Source: Desulfovibrio sp. | GTDB lineage: Bacteria; Desulfobacterota; Desulfovibrionia; Desulfovibrionales; Desulfovibrionaceae | Assembly: GCA_031272405.1 (NCBI GenBank) | Contig: JAISTW010000023.1 | Span: forward strand, 1 to 60,158 | Direction of reading: 5' to 3' | Length of the DNA stretch: 60,158 nucleotides | Shown: positions 33,174-42,172 of the stretch, in pieces | Layout of the letters: each line of letters begins with the position of its first letter | Numbering within the stretch: the stretch's first letter is position 1 | Notes under the pieces: generated by a model | Told to the model about the DNA's origin: nothing | The model's input: only the letters and a program-made list of their open reading frames with translations | Database searches by the model: none | Program-made: the position numbers and the translations under genes

Positions 33174-34445
33174 TTACATGCCCTTGCCGGCTGCCGCGCT
33201 CTGCATCTTGATTTCCACTTTTTCCGTCAGGCCGGAGTAATATTCGCGCAGAATGGCAAGCACTTCATCCCGGCCGAAGTGATCCGGCACTTCCGCTCCC
33301 TCGGAGAGCATCTTGCGCAGCTTTGTGCCCGAGAGAATGACGCGGTCTTCCTTGCCATGCGGGCAGGTGCGCATACTGGCCATACCGTCGCATTTTTTGC
33401 AGTAGAAGGTCCAGTCTATGTTCAGAGGCTGGCAGAGCAGGCGTTTGCCATCTTCTGCCGGAACGGGCATTTTGCGGAATATTTCCTGGGCTTCAAACAT
33501 GCCGTAGAAGTCGCCCACGCCGGCGTGGTCGCGGCCGACAATCAGGTTATTGATGCCGTAGTTCTGGCGGAAGGTGGCATGCAGCAAAGCTTCGCGCGGG
33601 CCGGCATAACGCATGTCAAGCGGGTATCCGGCCTGAATGATGTTGTCTTTGACAAAGTATTTTTCGACCAGCGTATCAATGCATCTGACGCGTACTTCGG
33701 CCGGAATGTCGCCGGGCTTGAGCGAACCGACCAGAGAGTGAATGACGACGCCGTCGCAGACTTCCACAGCGATCTTGGCAAGATATTCATGGGAGCGGTG
33801 CATGGGATTGCGCAACTGCAACGCCGCGACTTTCTGCCAGTTGCGCTCGTCCATTTTGGTGCGCAACTGGGCCGGCGTCATGTACACGCCCGGGAACTTC
33901 GTCGGAAATTCGCCTTGGGAAAGCACTTTTACCGGGCCCGCGATGTTATATTCCTTTTGCGCCAGCACCATCTTGACGCCGGGGTGATCATTGGGAGCCA
34001 CTTCCCAGAATTTCTGGGAGTCAGGGCCTTCACCCTTGAAGACCAGCTCGCATTCCCATTTTTTGTCGGCTTCAGTCATTTCATAAATTTCTTCCAGTTT
34101 CATGGTGGCCATGATTTCGCCGTTGCGTACAAGGGCCACTTCGTCGCCGACCTTGACCGATTTGGCGTCGGCGGCAGAAATGTCCAGCGTTACCGGAACC
34201 GGCCAGAAGCAACCGCAGGTGAGCAGCATTTTTTCACACACGCTTTTCCAGTCGGCTTTTTTCATAAAGCCGCTGAGCGGCGAAAAACCGCCAATTCCCA
34301 TCATTATCAGGTCGCCTTTGGCTCGGGAAGAAATTTCGATCTGTTTCAGGCCGGCCGCCTTTTTCTTTTCAGCTTCCAGAGCGCTGCCTTCCAGAAGGCA
34401 ACAAACGAGACCTTTGCCACCGTGCGGGGGGACAAGTTTAGACAT
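33174..34445 (-). CDS. sat: sulfate adenylyltransferase (ATP sulfurylase), dissimilatory type
   Basis: Activates sulfate to adenosine phosphosulfate, the first step of sulfate respiration, in the cytoplasm. 423 residues, a single-domain enzyme with no APS kinase. The nucleotide motifs are [12 protein letters not shown] (about 200-211) and G-R-D-H-A-G-V-G (about 292-299). A zinc-binding knuckle [15 protein letters not shown] (about 344-358) is present, as in other sulfate-reducer enzymes. GGAGG lies nine bases before the ATG. A sigma-70-like promoter is about 80-110 bases upstream and a terminator follows, so it appears to be a single-gene unit. aprAB and dsrAB are not in the window. Confidence 0.96.
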   Translation of the reverse strand: MSKLVPPHGGKGLVCCLLEGSALEAEKKKAAGLKQIEISSRAKGDLIMMGIGGFSPLSGFMKKADWKSVCEKMLLTCGCFWPVPVTLDISAADAKSVKVGDEVALVRNGEIMATMKLEEIYEMTEADKKWECELVFKGEGPDSQKFWEVAPNDHPGVKMVLAQKEYNIAGPVKVLSQGEFPTKFPGVYMTPAQLRTKMDERNWQKVAALQLRNPMHRSHEYLAKIAVEVCDGVVIHSLVGSLKPGDIPAEVRVRCIDTLVEKYFVKDNIIQAGYPLDMRYAGPREALLHATFRQNYGINNLIVGRDHAGVGDFYGMFEAQEIFRKMPVPAEDGKRLLCQPLNIDWTFYCKKCDGMASMRTCPHGKEDRVILSGTKLRKMLSEGAEVPDHFGRDEVLAILREYYSGLTEKVEIKMQSAAAGKGM

Positions 34446-34526
34446 TACGGGTATCCTCCATCTGTAGTTTGTGTTTGTCTCCCCGCAGAGTCAGGCGACA
34501 CGGCGGGAAGAATCCGTGTACTTCCT

Positions 34527-34555
34527 ATTTTGTGAATAATTGAACAAAAAGTCAA
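34527..34555 (-). promoter_or_regulatory. candidate sigma-70 promoter of sat
   Basis: On the minus strand, TTGACT (-35) and CAAAAT (-10) are separated by 17 bases in an A/T-rich stretch. The -10 box ends about 80 bases before the sat start, leaving a leader of roughly 75 nt. The -35 is a good match and the -10 fair (4 of 6). Confidence 0.5.
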
Positions 34556-34577
34556 CCAGCTTCTGCAATTTTTTTGT

Positions 34578-35063
34578 CTAAAAAGGCACTTCGTCCATAC
34601 CGGACGCCTCGGAAGGGAAGGGGGAGCCCATGTCGTCCGCCGGGCGATGCGAGGGTTGCCCCGCGCCGGAACGGCCCGGGCCGCCGCGAGGCTGGCCTTC
34701 GTGGCCGTCTCCCGCAGGACGCTCACGCTGACCATCGCCTTTGCGATCCAGAAACAGAACCCGTTGCGCCCTGATCTCAGTGGAGTACTTGTCCTGTCCA
34801 TTCTGATCCTGCCATTTGCGCGTGACGAGGCTGCCCTCGACATAGACAAGGCTGCCCTTGCTCAGGTAATTGGAGCAGGTTTCCGCTTGACGCTGAAATG
34901 CCGTGACGCGATGCCATTCAGTGCGTTCAACCTTGTTGCCGTCCCGGTCGGTGTAAGACTCGTCCGTCGCAATGTTCAGCGTGGCGACGGGAGAGCCGCT
35001 CTGCGTGTAACGCAATTCCGGGTCGCGTCCCAACCGGCCGATAATCATGACTTTGTTCAGCAT
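34578..35063 (-). CDS. ssb: single-stranded DNA-binding protein
   Basis: Coats single-stranded DNA in replication and repair. 161 residues with an N-terminal OB fold: MLNKVMIIGRLGRDPELRYT, then W-H-R-V-T-A-F, S-L-V-Y-V-E-G-S-L, K-Y-S-T-E-I-R-A. A Gly/Arg/Pro-rich linker follows. The C-terminal tip is M-D-E-V-P-F, the acidic peptide that recruits partner proteins. GAGGAG precedes the ATG. It lies downstream of a small conserved gene (91-base gap). Confidence 0.95.
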   Translation of the reverse strand: MLNKVMIIGRLGRDPELRYTQSGSPVATLNIATDESYTDRDGNKVERTEWHRVTAFQRQAETCSNYLSKGSLVYVEGSLVTRKWQDQNGQDKYSTEIRAQRVLFLDRKGDGQRERPAGDGHEGQPRGGPGRSGAGQPSHRPADDMGSPFPSEASGMDEVPF

Positions 35064-35154
35064 ATTTTTCTCCTCACTGTGTCGGCCGCGTTCCGCGTCC
35101 GCGTATCCTGTTTGCCCGCACAGCGCTTTTCAGGCTGCGTTTCCAGACTGTTTT

Positions 35155-35493
35155 TTAAGCTACAATGCTGTTCTCCATCCGGTCAAGCACATCTTCAAGC
35201 TCATCGCTCAGCGCGTTGGCCCGCCTCGGCGACCAGTCCGCAAGAGCCTTCTCAATGGCTGTTTTCAGAGCCGCAGCCTTGTGAATATCGTCTCCTATGG
35301 CTGTTTTTCTGGCCTCGGACCAGTCCATGAACTGCAAGCCTTCGTCCAGCGCCCGCACCATTTCCAGCACTCCGTGTTTTTCATGCTTGACGGGGATGCT
35401 GAAAGCGAGTTCAGTCAACTTCGGCCAGTACTCCTCCAAAAGATCCTCATTCCAGGTGACGGCGCTCACGCGAATCTGCAACGCTTTTCCCAT
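35155..35493 (-). CDS. conserved protein of unknown function
   Basis: A soluble 112-residue protein with no signal or membrane segment. It is mostly helical in look: MGKALQIRVSAVTWNEDLLE, then W-P-x-L-T-E-L-A, L-E-M-V-R-A-L-D-E-G-L, and a C-terminal D-E-L-E-D-V-L-D-R-M-E. AAGG precedes the ATG. It lies 37 bases downstream of the biotinyl-carrier gene and before ssb. I do not recognise a family. Its codon use is like its neighbours, so I regard it as real. Confidence 0.65.
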   Translation of the reverse strand: MGKALQIRVSAVTWNEDLLEEYWPKLTELAFSIPVKHEKHGVLEMVRALDEGLQFMDWSEARKTAIGDDIHKAAALKTAIEKALADWSPRRANALSDELEDVLDRMENSIVA

Positions 35494-35530
35494 ACAAGCC
35501 TTCCCTGTCCTTGCCGACCGGCGACTGCCG

Positions 35531-36178
35531 CTATGTCTCCGTCCATTCCGTCTGCACGCGTATGATCATGTCGTGAATGACATGCAGATGCGCCTGCGGG
35601 CAGACGCCGATGAGCGGGGCTCCCGCATCAAGATTTTCGTTGTATTTGAAGTATACTTCATAAATGACGCCGTCAGGGCCGGTATAGTGCAAAGGCACCT
35701 CGCGTTTCATGCGCGACATGATGAAAAGTTCCATTCCGTCGCGCACAGTGACGGAATGAGCGTCCGACGAGCGGATTTTTTTGTCGGCTTCCGGAGTGAA
35801 ATAGTATTTCGCGCGTTCCGGGGCAAGGAAAAGATGCAGGGTCTTTTGCAGAATTGTCCTCTGCACTTCATCGCGGGTGAGCATGTGACGCAACACCACA
35901 AGCGGAGTTCCGGCCTCGACGAAACATCCGTTCAATTCCTTGTGTACCAAGGATATTTCGCCGTTTTCCGGGGCGCAAACCGGCTTTGGATTACGTTCGC
36001 GCTCAAGTGTGGCGAGCCTGTCGCCGGGCAGTTCCTTCCATTGGCCCTGCGGGCCATGCACACGGTCTCCGGGGGCAATCTCGGCGAAGGTTATTTTGCC
36101 GGTGTGCGGCGCGACGACGACAATTTCCCGATAAGGGGAGGCCTTGATTTCGTCAAGCAACTGAGAAATATTGAGCAT
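35531..36178 (-). CDS. biotin carboxyl carrier protein-like, two biotinyl-type domains
   Basis: A 215-residue partner of the carboxyltransferase and biotin carboxylase genes just upstream. The C-terminal domain (about 140-195) has L-F-I-M-S-R-M-K-R-E-V and, after it, G-V-I-Y-E-V-Y-F-K-Y-N-E-N-L-D-A-G-A-P-L. This matches the BCCP pattern E-A-M-K-M followed by the second hairpin. K158 is the likely biotinylated lysine, though in an atypical M-K-R context. Residues about 17-96 form a second BCCP/lipoyl-like barrel in which the turn reads L-E-R-E-R-N-P, with no lysine at that place. ACAGGA precedes the ATG, and 7 bases separate it from the carboxyltransferase stop. It carries CO2 between the two enzyme centres. 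Confidence 0.7.
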   Translation of the reverse strand: MLNISQLLDEIKASPYREIVVVAPHTGKITFAEIAPGDRVHGPQGQWKELPGDRLATLERERNPKPVCAPENGEISLVHKELNGCFVEAGTPLVVLRHMLTRDEVQRTILQKTLHLFLAPERAKYYFTPEADKKIRSSDAHSVTVRDGMELFIMSRMKREVPLHYTGPDGVIYEVYFKYNENLDAGAPLIGVCPQAHLHVIHDMIIRVQTEWTET

Positions 36179-36185
36179 ATTCCTG

Positions 36186-38435
36186 TTACCTGTAGTACAG
36201 GTTACGGCCGCCGATAGTCAGCAGGGCCTGTTTGATGTTGGGCCGTATCTGACGTCTGTCCCATATCCCCTGGATATGGCCTCTTGAGAGGGCGCGGTAG
36301 GAACGGTGGTATTTGGGGGGGATGTCCATGCCCGTTGTTTCCTTTATGACGCCTGGCCCGGCAAAACCTATATTTGAAGAACGCACAGCGAACTGGTAGG
36401 GGGAACAGCCCAAAAAACTCGCCACAGGCCCGGCGAAGGAGTTGGTGTCGTACAGCACCATATAAAGTCCCCCGGCTTCAATATATCTGCGTACAGCAAC
36501 CGTGCAACGGGGCATCTGAATGACGCCGTGGGTGCCCTCCTGTATGCGTATGCCGGCTGTGCCGTGAACATAAGCCAGAAAGGGGTAACGCTTTTTGGCG
36601 GCTCTGGCGGCGGCCTCCACAAATTTGTATCCTTCCGCCGCCCCCACGGAGCCGCCTCGAAATGTGCCCATGAGCATGGCCACAACCATCTTTATGTTGT
36701 CAATGCGGGCCTCGAAGGTCATACAGCCGCTTTTGGCTCTCGCTTTTTCCTTGGCCGCGGTTATCTTGTCTGAAAAATCGGGAAAGTCCAGTGGATTGCC
36801 GGCTTCGATTTCGCTGTTGAACTCAATGATCGAACCAGCGTCAAAAACGTTATGTACATACCATTCCGGTTCCATGGGAAAGTGGTAGCCGCAATGACTG
36901 CATACGCCGGCAAATTCGGCGAACAGATCAGGCCCCCAGAGATCAAGGCATCCATAAGATTCGCTGTTGGGGCAGGTCAGAGTTCTGTCAATCTTGTAGC
37001 GCGGCGAAAGGTAATTCCATTTGCGGCTGCGCCCACTTTCCTCCCAGGTGGAAAGGGTAGTCAGTTCCTGGGCCTTGTCGTCCTGACGGCCTGGCAAGCG
37101 GCAGCGGAGTTTGCGCCAGGGACTGAGCAGACGGTATTTGATCATGTCGATTTCGTTGTTGATTTCCTCCATCAAGGTGCTGATCTGACGCTGATGTTTG
37201 TGGTAGAAGTCGTATTTGAAACTGACCCATGGTTTGGATATCCAATCAAGGAAGGTGGTCGCCGTCTTGGTGAGAAAAGGGCGTCTGTCGCGGGCGGCTT
37301 GCCTGGAGAGGCGCAGAAATTTTTGCTGCCGACGGTGGACAAGGCGTGCTTTCGCCGCGCCTGAAAGCCCCCAACGAATATAGAGACCGTCAATGTCGGT
37401 TTCCGGATTGCGGTGACGGGCAAGAGCCAAGCCGCGCAAGACAGGCATTTTGCGAGTGGATATGACGACTTCATCCGTGGCGCGGATAACGTCCTGACGT
37501 AAGGAACGGAAAAAGTCAAAGTGCCAGGGCCGCGCGCCCAATGGCGGTTCCTGAATGATTTTGTCAACATAGCCGAATCGAAGATTGTCCTCAGCCTGTA
37601 TTTTCAAATGGGCCGCGCAGTGTTCAATGAGTTCGGGCGAAGCTCGTTCGCCGTTTTTGAGTCTGCCTTCAATGGCCGCCGCCCCTTCAGGGGAAATGAC
37701 GGAATAATAGCCGTGCGACAGCATAAGACGTTTGTCCGCAAGGCCTATGGCCTCGGCACCGCCGGATCCGCCTTCGGAAACGACAGCCACAATCGGCACG
37801 CTCAGACCGGCCATATTGTAGATATTTTTGGCTATCTGCTGGGCGGCTCCGGGGTAGTCCTCCACAGGGTAGGAACCTGGCGTGAATATGTAGGTATGGA
37901 TGGGTATGCCTTCGGTTTCAGCGACGTTCATGTACTGGAGAGCCTTGGCGTTGCCCCACGGCTTGACGGATCCCCCGTTGCGGTATTCCGCGCCGTGGCC
38001 TTTTTCCTGACCGATGACCATGATGGACTGCATATATTTTTTTTTGCCGCGGCTACGGGTGATGACGGCGCGGGCTATAAGCATGCCGGGGTCAAGACTG
38101 TGTTCATCCTGACCTCCTACCTCCGTGAAATTGTCATAGACGTTTTCCAGAATGTCGCGCAAACAGAAACGTTGCGGGTGACGGACAATGCGTACTTTGT
38201 CCATGGGGCTCAGCGTCTTGTCCAGACGGCGCTCCACGTGGGCGAAGAGGTCTTCCACAGTGGCAAGTTCGGCATATGCGTTTTCGCTCGCGCCGGACAT
38301 CGCGCGTCCGGCGAAAAACGTGAGTCTTTCTTCCAGCATGACCGTGCTGTCGCTGTGTTTTCCGGCAAAAACGTCCGTAATGTAAGAGAGTCTTTCCCGC
38401 AGATTGTGCAGGCGTTTTTCAATACTGTTGTCCAT
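36186..38435 (-). CDS. acyl-CoA (acetyl-CoA) carboxylase carboxyltransferase, fused alpha and beta parts
   Basis: A 749-residue fusion of both carboxyltransferase halves. The N-terminal half (about 1-330) is AccA-like: Y-M-Q-S-I-M-V-I-G-Q-E-K-G, then S-E-G-G-S-G-G-A-E-A-I-G-L-A-D and S-V-I-S-P-E-G-A-A. A basic linker follows. The C-terminal half (about 480-749) is AccD-like, with a zinc ribbon (C-P-N-S-E-S-Y-G-C and C-S-H-C-G-Y) and F-A-G-P-G-V-I near the end. Separate accA and accD are the rule in E. coli; here the order is alpha before beta. It moves carboxylate from biotin to acetyl- or propionyl-CoA. It is flanked by the carrier and the biotin carboxylase genes. Confidence 0.88.
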   Translation of the reverse strand: MDNSIEKRLHNLRERLSYITDVFAGKHSDSTVMLEERLTFFAGRAMSGASENAYAELATVEDLFAHVERRLDKTLSPMDKVRIVRHPQRFCLRDILENVYDNFTEVGGQDEHSLDPGMLIARAVITRSRGKKKYMQSIMVIGQEKGHGAEYRNGGSVKPWGNAKALQYMNVAETEGIPIHTYIFTPGSYPVEDYPGAAQQIAKNIYNMAGLSVPIVAVVSEGGSGGAEAIGLADKRLMLSHGYYSVISPEGAAAIEGRLKNGERASPELIEHCAAHLKIQAEDNLRFGYVDKIIQEPPLGARPWHFDFFRSLRQDVIRATDEVVISTRKMPVLRGLALARHRNPETDIDGLYIRWGLSGAAKARLVHRRQQKFLRLSRQAARDRRPFLTKTATTFLDWISKPWVSFKYDFYHKHQRQISTLMEEINNEIDMIKYRLLSPWRKLRCRLPGRQDDKAQELTTLSTWEESGRSRKWNYLSPRYKIDRTLTCPNSESYGCLDLWGPDLFAEFAGVCSHCGYHFPMEPEWYVHNVFDAGSIIEFNSEIEAGNPLDFPDFSDKITAAKEKARAKSGCMTFEARIDNIKMVVAMLMGTFRGGSVGAAEGYKFVEAAARAAKKRYPFLAYVHGTAGIRIQEGTHGVIQMPRCTVAVRRYIEAGGLYMVLYDTNSFAGPVASFLGCSPYQFAVRSSNIGFAGPGVIKETTGMDIPPKYHRSYRALSRGHIQGIWDRRQIRPNIKQALLTIGGRNLYYR

Positions 38436-38498
38436 AACCTACCATCACGTTTTGCCGTCTGCCCGCCTGCCCCAAATAACCGGTGCGCGCGACACCGA

Positions 38499-39938
38499 TT
38501 AAAAATGCAGAATGCGTTCTGTATTGGCCTTCAGGAAAGCTTCGTTTGATTTCAGTCCGTTGCCTCTGTTGTCCTTTCCTGTCAGGCACAGGGAATCAAG
38601 AAAGGCGATTCCGCGTTCCCGCGTTTGCCGGATGTCTTTGCCATAGACGATGGCCAGGGCCAGGTTTGGGTCAAATTCAGTAGGTATTTCATACGGAAGT
38701 CTCTCCGGGACATGGGTCAGCATGGTCAGCCAGGGGGCTTTTTCCCACTCGAAACATTCTATCTGGCCAACCCAGGGGGTGAAGTTGTTTTCCGGATCCT
38801 CGGCGATGAGACGGTATTCAATGCTCACCCCTTCAAAGCTGATGTCGTCTTGCGTGTAGCCGAGATGTTCTCCAAGCCCGGTGCGTATCTGTTCGGCGAT
38901 GAGATCAACGCCATCCTGTCCCCGGATTTTGGCGATACGCGCGGAAACGCCGTTTTCCACTTGAATGCGCGTATTGACTTCCATGAGGTAAGGGGCGCCT
39001 TGGCGCGTGACTATCCATTCCCATGTGCCGACATTGTCATAGCCAACGCTCCTGGCCATTTTCAATGAATAGGCGACAATGTCGTCCAGCACCTTTTGGG
39101 CGTCAAAGGAGTAGTTTATGACTTCCGGCGTGAACCCGGGAGCTACCTCAATGCGTTTTTGCAGACCGGTTGACTGGATGGAGCAGTTGCGGGTTCCAAA
39201 ATGTACGGGATTCTTTCCCGTTCTGTCTGAAACTATCTGAACTTCCAGGTGGTTGAAGTCCATAATCCTCTGCTCGATGAGAACGCCTTCGTCCTTGAAC
39301 TGGCGCAAGGCGTAATTCCGTACGCGGCGGTAGACGGAACGGAATTGATCCGGATCGTATACCTCTTCAATGCCCATGCCGCCGCCGCCGGCGGACGCTT
39401 TGACCAGAACGAGCGGATGGCGGATGCCCTGCTGTTGCTGAAACTCAAAAATGGTTTTGGCAATGCGTTCGGCCTCCATTTCGTCGTAGATGGGTCTGTC
39501 GGAACCCGGCACTGTGGGCACTTCCAAGCTGCGGGCCAAACGTTTCGTGTTGATTTTGTCTCCCAGTTCCCGGATGATTTTCCAGGATGGCCCTATAAAA
39601 ATCATTTTGCGGTCACGTTTGGCAACGCGCCGGGCAAAACGAAAGTCTTCGGCAAAAAAACCATACCCCGGATGCACGGCTGTACAGGATGCATCATCGG
39701 CTACGCACATCAGTTCATTGGCGTCATGGTAGGAAGAAACTCGAAAGAGGCTTTTTTCTCCGCCTTCGGCGCGGGCCAGCCGCACATGGCCCGATGCCGC
39801 GTCTTCCGCCGTATAGACGGCTGTATAGGGAATGCCGAGTTTTTTGCAGGCGCGCATAATGCGTATAGCGATTTCACCGCGATTGGCTACCAGAATTTTG
39901 TGTTTGCGCAAGGTATCGTCTGATTGTGTTGTACTCAA
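38499..39938 (-). CDS. biotin carboxylase subunit of an acyl-CoA carboxylase
   Basis: ATP-dependent carboxylation of carrier-bound biotin. 479 residues, starting at TTG with GGGAAAG upstream; no ATG lies before the conserved K-I-L-V-A-N-R-G-E-I-A-I-R. Seen: H-P-G-Y-G-F-F-A-E (about 90-98), the ATP-grasp glycine loop S-A-G-G-G-G-M-G-I, E-V-Q-I-V-S-D, and the metal/catalytic block L-M-E-V-N-T-R-I-Q-V-E-N-G. The family usually reads N-x-R-x-Q-V-E-H, so the final His is Asn here. It heads the three-gene operon. Acetyl-CoA carboxylase for fatty acids or a propionyl/acetyl-CoA carboxylase are both possible. Confidence 0.88.
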   Translation of the reverse strand: MSTTQSDDTLRKHKILVANRGEIAIRIMRACKKLGIPYTAVYTAEDAASGHVRLARAEGGEKSLFRVSSYHDANELMCVADDASCTAVHPGYGFFAEDFRFARRVAKRDRKMIFIGPSWKIIRELGDKINTKRLARSLEVPTVPGSDRPIYDEMEAERIAKTIFEFQQQQGIRHPLVLVKASAGGGGMGIEEVYDPDQFRSVYRRVRNYALRQFKDEGVLIEQRIMDFNHLEVQIVSDRTGKNPVHFGTRNCSIQSTGLQKRIEVAPGFTPEVINYSFDAQKVLDDIVAYSLKMARSVGYDNVGTWEWIVTRQGAPYLMEVNTRIQVENGVSARIAKIRGQDGVDLIAEQIRTGLGEHLGYTQDDISFEGVSIEYRLIAEDPENNFTPWVGQIECFEWEKAPWLTMLTHVPERLPYEIPTEFDPNLALAIVYGKDIRQTRERGIAFLDSLCLTGKDNRGNGLKSNEAFLKANTERILHF

Positions 39939-40111
39939 AAGATCTTTCCCAAAGATGGTTGCGGCGATGTTCCGATTTGGCGAAACAGTCTATCACGGGG
40001 AGCAAGATTATGCAAATCCGTTTGTGTGTCCGTCACTACGTCGTGGCTGCCCCGCCCCCTCATGGCCGCCTCGGTTCGCTGTCTTCAATTTCTTTTGGAG
40101 CATATCAATCA

Positions 40112-41008
40112 TCAAGTTTTTTCTTCGTCAACGCTGACGCAGGGTTCGGGGAACAGCACAAGGTCTATGGCCAGGGCTGCGCGCACGCGGGCGGTGGCCC
40201 GTTGCGTGGCGGCGTGCACTTCGGCGAAGTTCATGGAGGGGGCCAACTCGATATGCGCGGAGGCGTACTTGCGCGAAGGACCGTAATCATGCACGGTCAG
40301 GCGGTGTATGCCCCTGATGCCGTCGGTGGACAGAATCAGGTCGCGTATGCGCTGCTCAAGGCCGGCATCCTCCCGTTTTCCCAGGAGCAGGTCGAGGGCG
40401 TCTTTGGCGGCCCGAAGCCCGGTGATGAAAATGAAGACCGCAATGGCCATGCCCACCGGCGCGTCCAATGGAAAAGTCACATGACTGGAAACAAGGATGG
40501 AAAACAATGTGACTCCGGTGACGGCGACGTCGGCCAGACTGTCCGCAGCGCCCGCGCTGACGGCGGCGGAGATGAGTTTTTTGTTCGCCCGTTTGTAAAA
40601 CAGGTACAGCAGAAGTTTAAGCGCTATGCTCGCGAAAAGGCCGACGATCACCAGCGGGCCGGCATGCACGGGTTCCGGGGCAAGGATGCGGTCGAGGGAG
40701 AATTTGCCCAGTCCCAAAGCGGTGGAGAGGATGAGCGCGGCCGCCACCAGCGCCGCAATGTATTCCATACGGCCGTGCCCGAAGGGATGCTCCGCGTCCG
40801 CATCCTTGCCGGCCGCGGAAAATCCGGCAAGCAGAGTCAGGGAGGAGGCGGAATCCGCCAGATTGTTGAAGGCGTCCGAAATGACGGCGGCGCTGTTGGC
40901 GGCAAACCCCATGAGCAGTTTGACGCAAAACAGCGCCAGATTGCAGACAAGACCGGTCAGGCTGACCAGCATCCCATAGCGTTCGCGGTTGGCTGCGCTT
41001 TCAGACAT
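40112..41008 (-). CDS. cation diffusion facilitator, probably manganese exporter
   Basis: A CDF-family metal:proton antiporter of 298 residues, six membrane helices plus a cytoplasmic C-terminal domain. The metal-site residues are N-N-L-A-D in helix 2 (S-D-A-F-N-N-L-A-D-S) and D-S-L-A-D in helix 5 (A-A-D-S-L-A-D). The N-x-x-x-D / D-x-x-x-D pairing is the mark of Mn-type CDFs, not the zinc types with His. H-P-F-G-H-G-R-M-E-Y follows helix 2, as usual. The ATG start is chosen over an upstream TTG; neither has a strong ribosome site. In the 173 bases between this gene and the carboxylase I see nothing further. Confidence 0.88.
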   Translation of the reverse strand: MSESAANRERYGMLVSLTGLVCNLALFCVKLLMGFAANSAAVISDAFNNLADSASSLTLLAGFSAAGKDADAEHPFGHGRMEYIAALVAAALILSTALGLGKFSLDRILAPEPVHAGPLVIVGLFASIALKLLLYLFYKRANKKLISAAVSAGAADSLADVAVTGVTLFSILVSSHVTFPLDAPVGMAIAVFIFITGLRAAKDALDLLLGKREDAGLEQRIRDLILSTDGIRGIHRLTVHDYGPSRKYASAHIELAPSMNFAEVHAATQRATARVRAALAIDLVLFPEPCVSVDEEKT

Positions 41009-41082
41009 GCGTGCGGATACTACGTGCAACGGTGTCTGATTGCAAGGGCGGGCCGCCGTTTTTTCACACGCTTCCGAAAAGG

Positions 41083-41123
41083 AAAGGCCCGCGCCGCCGT
41101 GAGGCTGGGCGCGGACCTTTTTT
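41083..41123 (-). terminator. hairpin terminator of the VCBS-like gene
   Basis: Arms AAAGGCCCGCGCC and GGGCGCGGACCTTT pair with one mismatch around an 11-base loop. The A and T ends give a U-run on either strand. It lies about 50 bases past the stop of the minus-strand gene at 41175 and between it and the CDF gene. Confidence 0.7.
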
Positions 41124-41174
41124 ATGGAGACGCCGGGTGTCCAGGCCGGCGATTGGAGGGGGTTGGCAATGGGT

Positions 41175-41852
41175 TCAGGCGTGGCCTACAATCAGTATGT
41201 CAGCCGCCGTCTGTTCAACAGCGTTGGTGTTGTCCACGATTGCGGCGATGCCGGGGACGTCCGCGTCCGCATACGCCGTCCAGCCGCTGTTCCTGTTCAG
41301 GTGAAGTCCCGCGTGACTCGTGTATCTGCCCATGTCGGCGAGATCACTCACGTCGAGCTCGCGGGGCAGCCCGTCAACAAGCGCTTCCGCGCCGATGTTT
41401 TCGGTTTTGAACAGAAGGCTGTTCAAAAATTCCGTCTCGGCGCGGCAATATGAATCAAGGTCAATGCCGTCAGCCGGGATATCCGGCCTTGCTGCCGGTC
41501 TGACGGATATATTCACGGCGGCGATGTTAAAGCTTTCGGCGCCGGTCTTGTCGAGAAGCGTGTATTCCAGACCGATTTCGGCGGCGACGTTCAATCTGTC
41601 GAAGTCCCGGTTGGGCGTAAACGCATAGATCCCATCAGAGCCGATGCGCAACAGGCCGTAATCCGTCGTTACCCGCCAGGCGCCGGAATCTTGTTCCGGA
41701 CTGACGGATTTGACATGGGGATCGCTTGAAGCGAGGCCCGTCAACGTCACGTCCGCCGGCAGTCCTTCAAGCCGCTTCGGGCGGCCGCCGTGATCCGCGG
41801 CTACGCATCCGCTCCGGGCAAGGGTCGGTCGGGAAAGTGTGGGTATGAACAT
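41175..41852 (-). CDS. orphan VCBS-like domain protein
   Basis: A 225-residue protein starting at an ATG with GGAGG seven bases upstream. Residues about 60-115 read G-L-L-R-I-G-S-D-G-I-Y-A-F-T-P, then A-E-I-G-L-E-Y-T-L-L-D-K-T-G-A. This is the pattern of one VCBS repeat, normally found many times in giant RTX adhesins. The rest is polar and has no membrane segment. There is no Sec signal peptide. A D/N-rich C-terminal end (A-I-V-D-N-T-N-A-V-E) might be a type I secretion tail. No adhesin or secretion genes lie nearby. It could be an adhesin fragment or a small exported protein. Confidence 0.6.
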   Translation of the reverse strand: MFIPTLSRPTLARSGCVAADHGGRPKRLEGLPADVTLTGLASSDPHVKSVSPEQDSGAWRVTTDYGLLRIGSDGIYAFTPNRDFDRLNVAAEIGLEYTLLDKTGAESFNIAAVNISVRPAARPDIPADGIDLDSYCRAETEFLNSLLFKTENIGAEALVDGLPRELDVSDLADMGRYTSHAGLHLNRNSGWTAYADADVPGIAAIVDNTNAVEQTAADILIVGHA

Positions 41853-42172
41853 GGTGAAACCTCCGGTCGAAAAAATCCTTGTTGAAAAATCTTTTCGCCG
41901 CAAAACCGAAGAAATCAATACATCCAAATGGACGAAAAACGCCGATCGCCTTTGCTCATTTGGATAATCCGCCACAAAAAACGATAAATTCAAGCTGGTT
42001 GCGTCAATTCATAGCCTAGGGAAAAAAGCGCTGTTCTCAGACGGGCGGGCCGTTTTTTCTCCATTTGAATGGATGTCCCGGACCCGCCGGAATGGATTTG
42101 GAAGAGTGGACAATATGCGGACTTGCTGTTATGATTTAAAAAATCAAAAAAAGTAACCAAGGAGAAAACGAA
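41853..42172. other. divergent control region, no gene seen
   Basis: This 320-base gap separates the VCBS-like gene (minus) from the TRAP operon (plus). It is A/T-richer than its neighbours and must hold both promoters. I see a short inverted repeat CCATTTGAATGG (42060-42071) and the ribosome site AAGGAG before the TRAP start. I cannot place a promoter with confidence. Confidence 0.5.

Noticed and set aside
33174-34445. Q-L-R-N-P instead of Q-T-R-N-P in ATP sulfurylase as a lost active-site residue
   Set aside because: As far as I recall, sulfate-reducer enzymes of this type commonly have Leu at this place, and all other nucleotide-site residues are present.
35531-36178. First reading that the carrier protein lacks a biotinylated lysine altogether
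   Set aside because: The N-terminal barrel indeed has none, but the C-terminal domain has M-K-R followed by the expected second hairpin, so K158 can serve.
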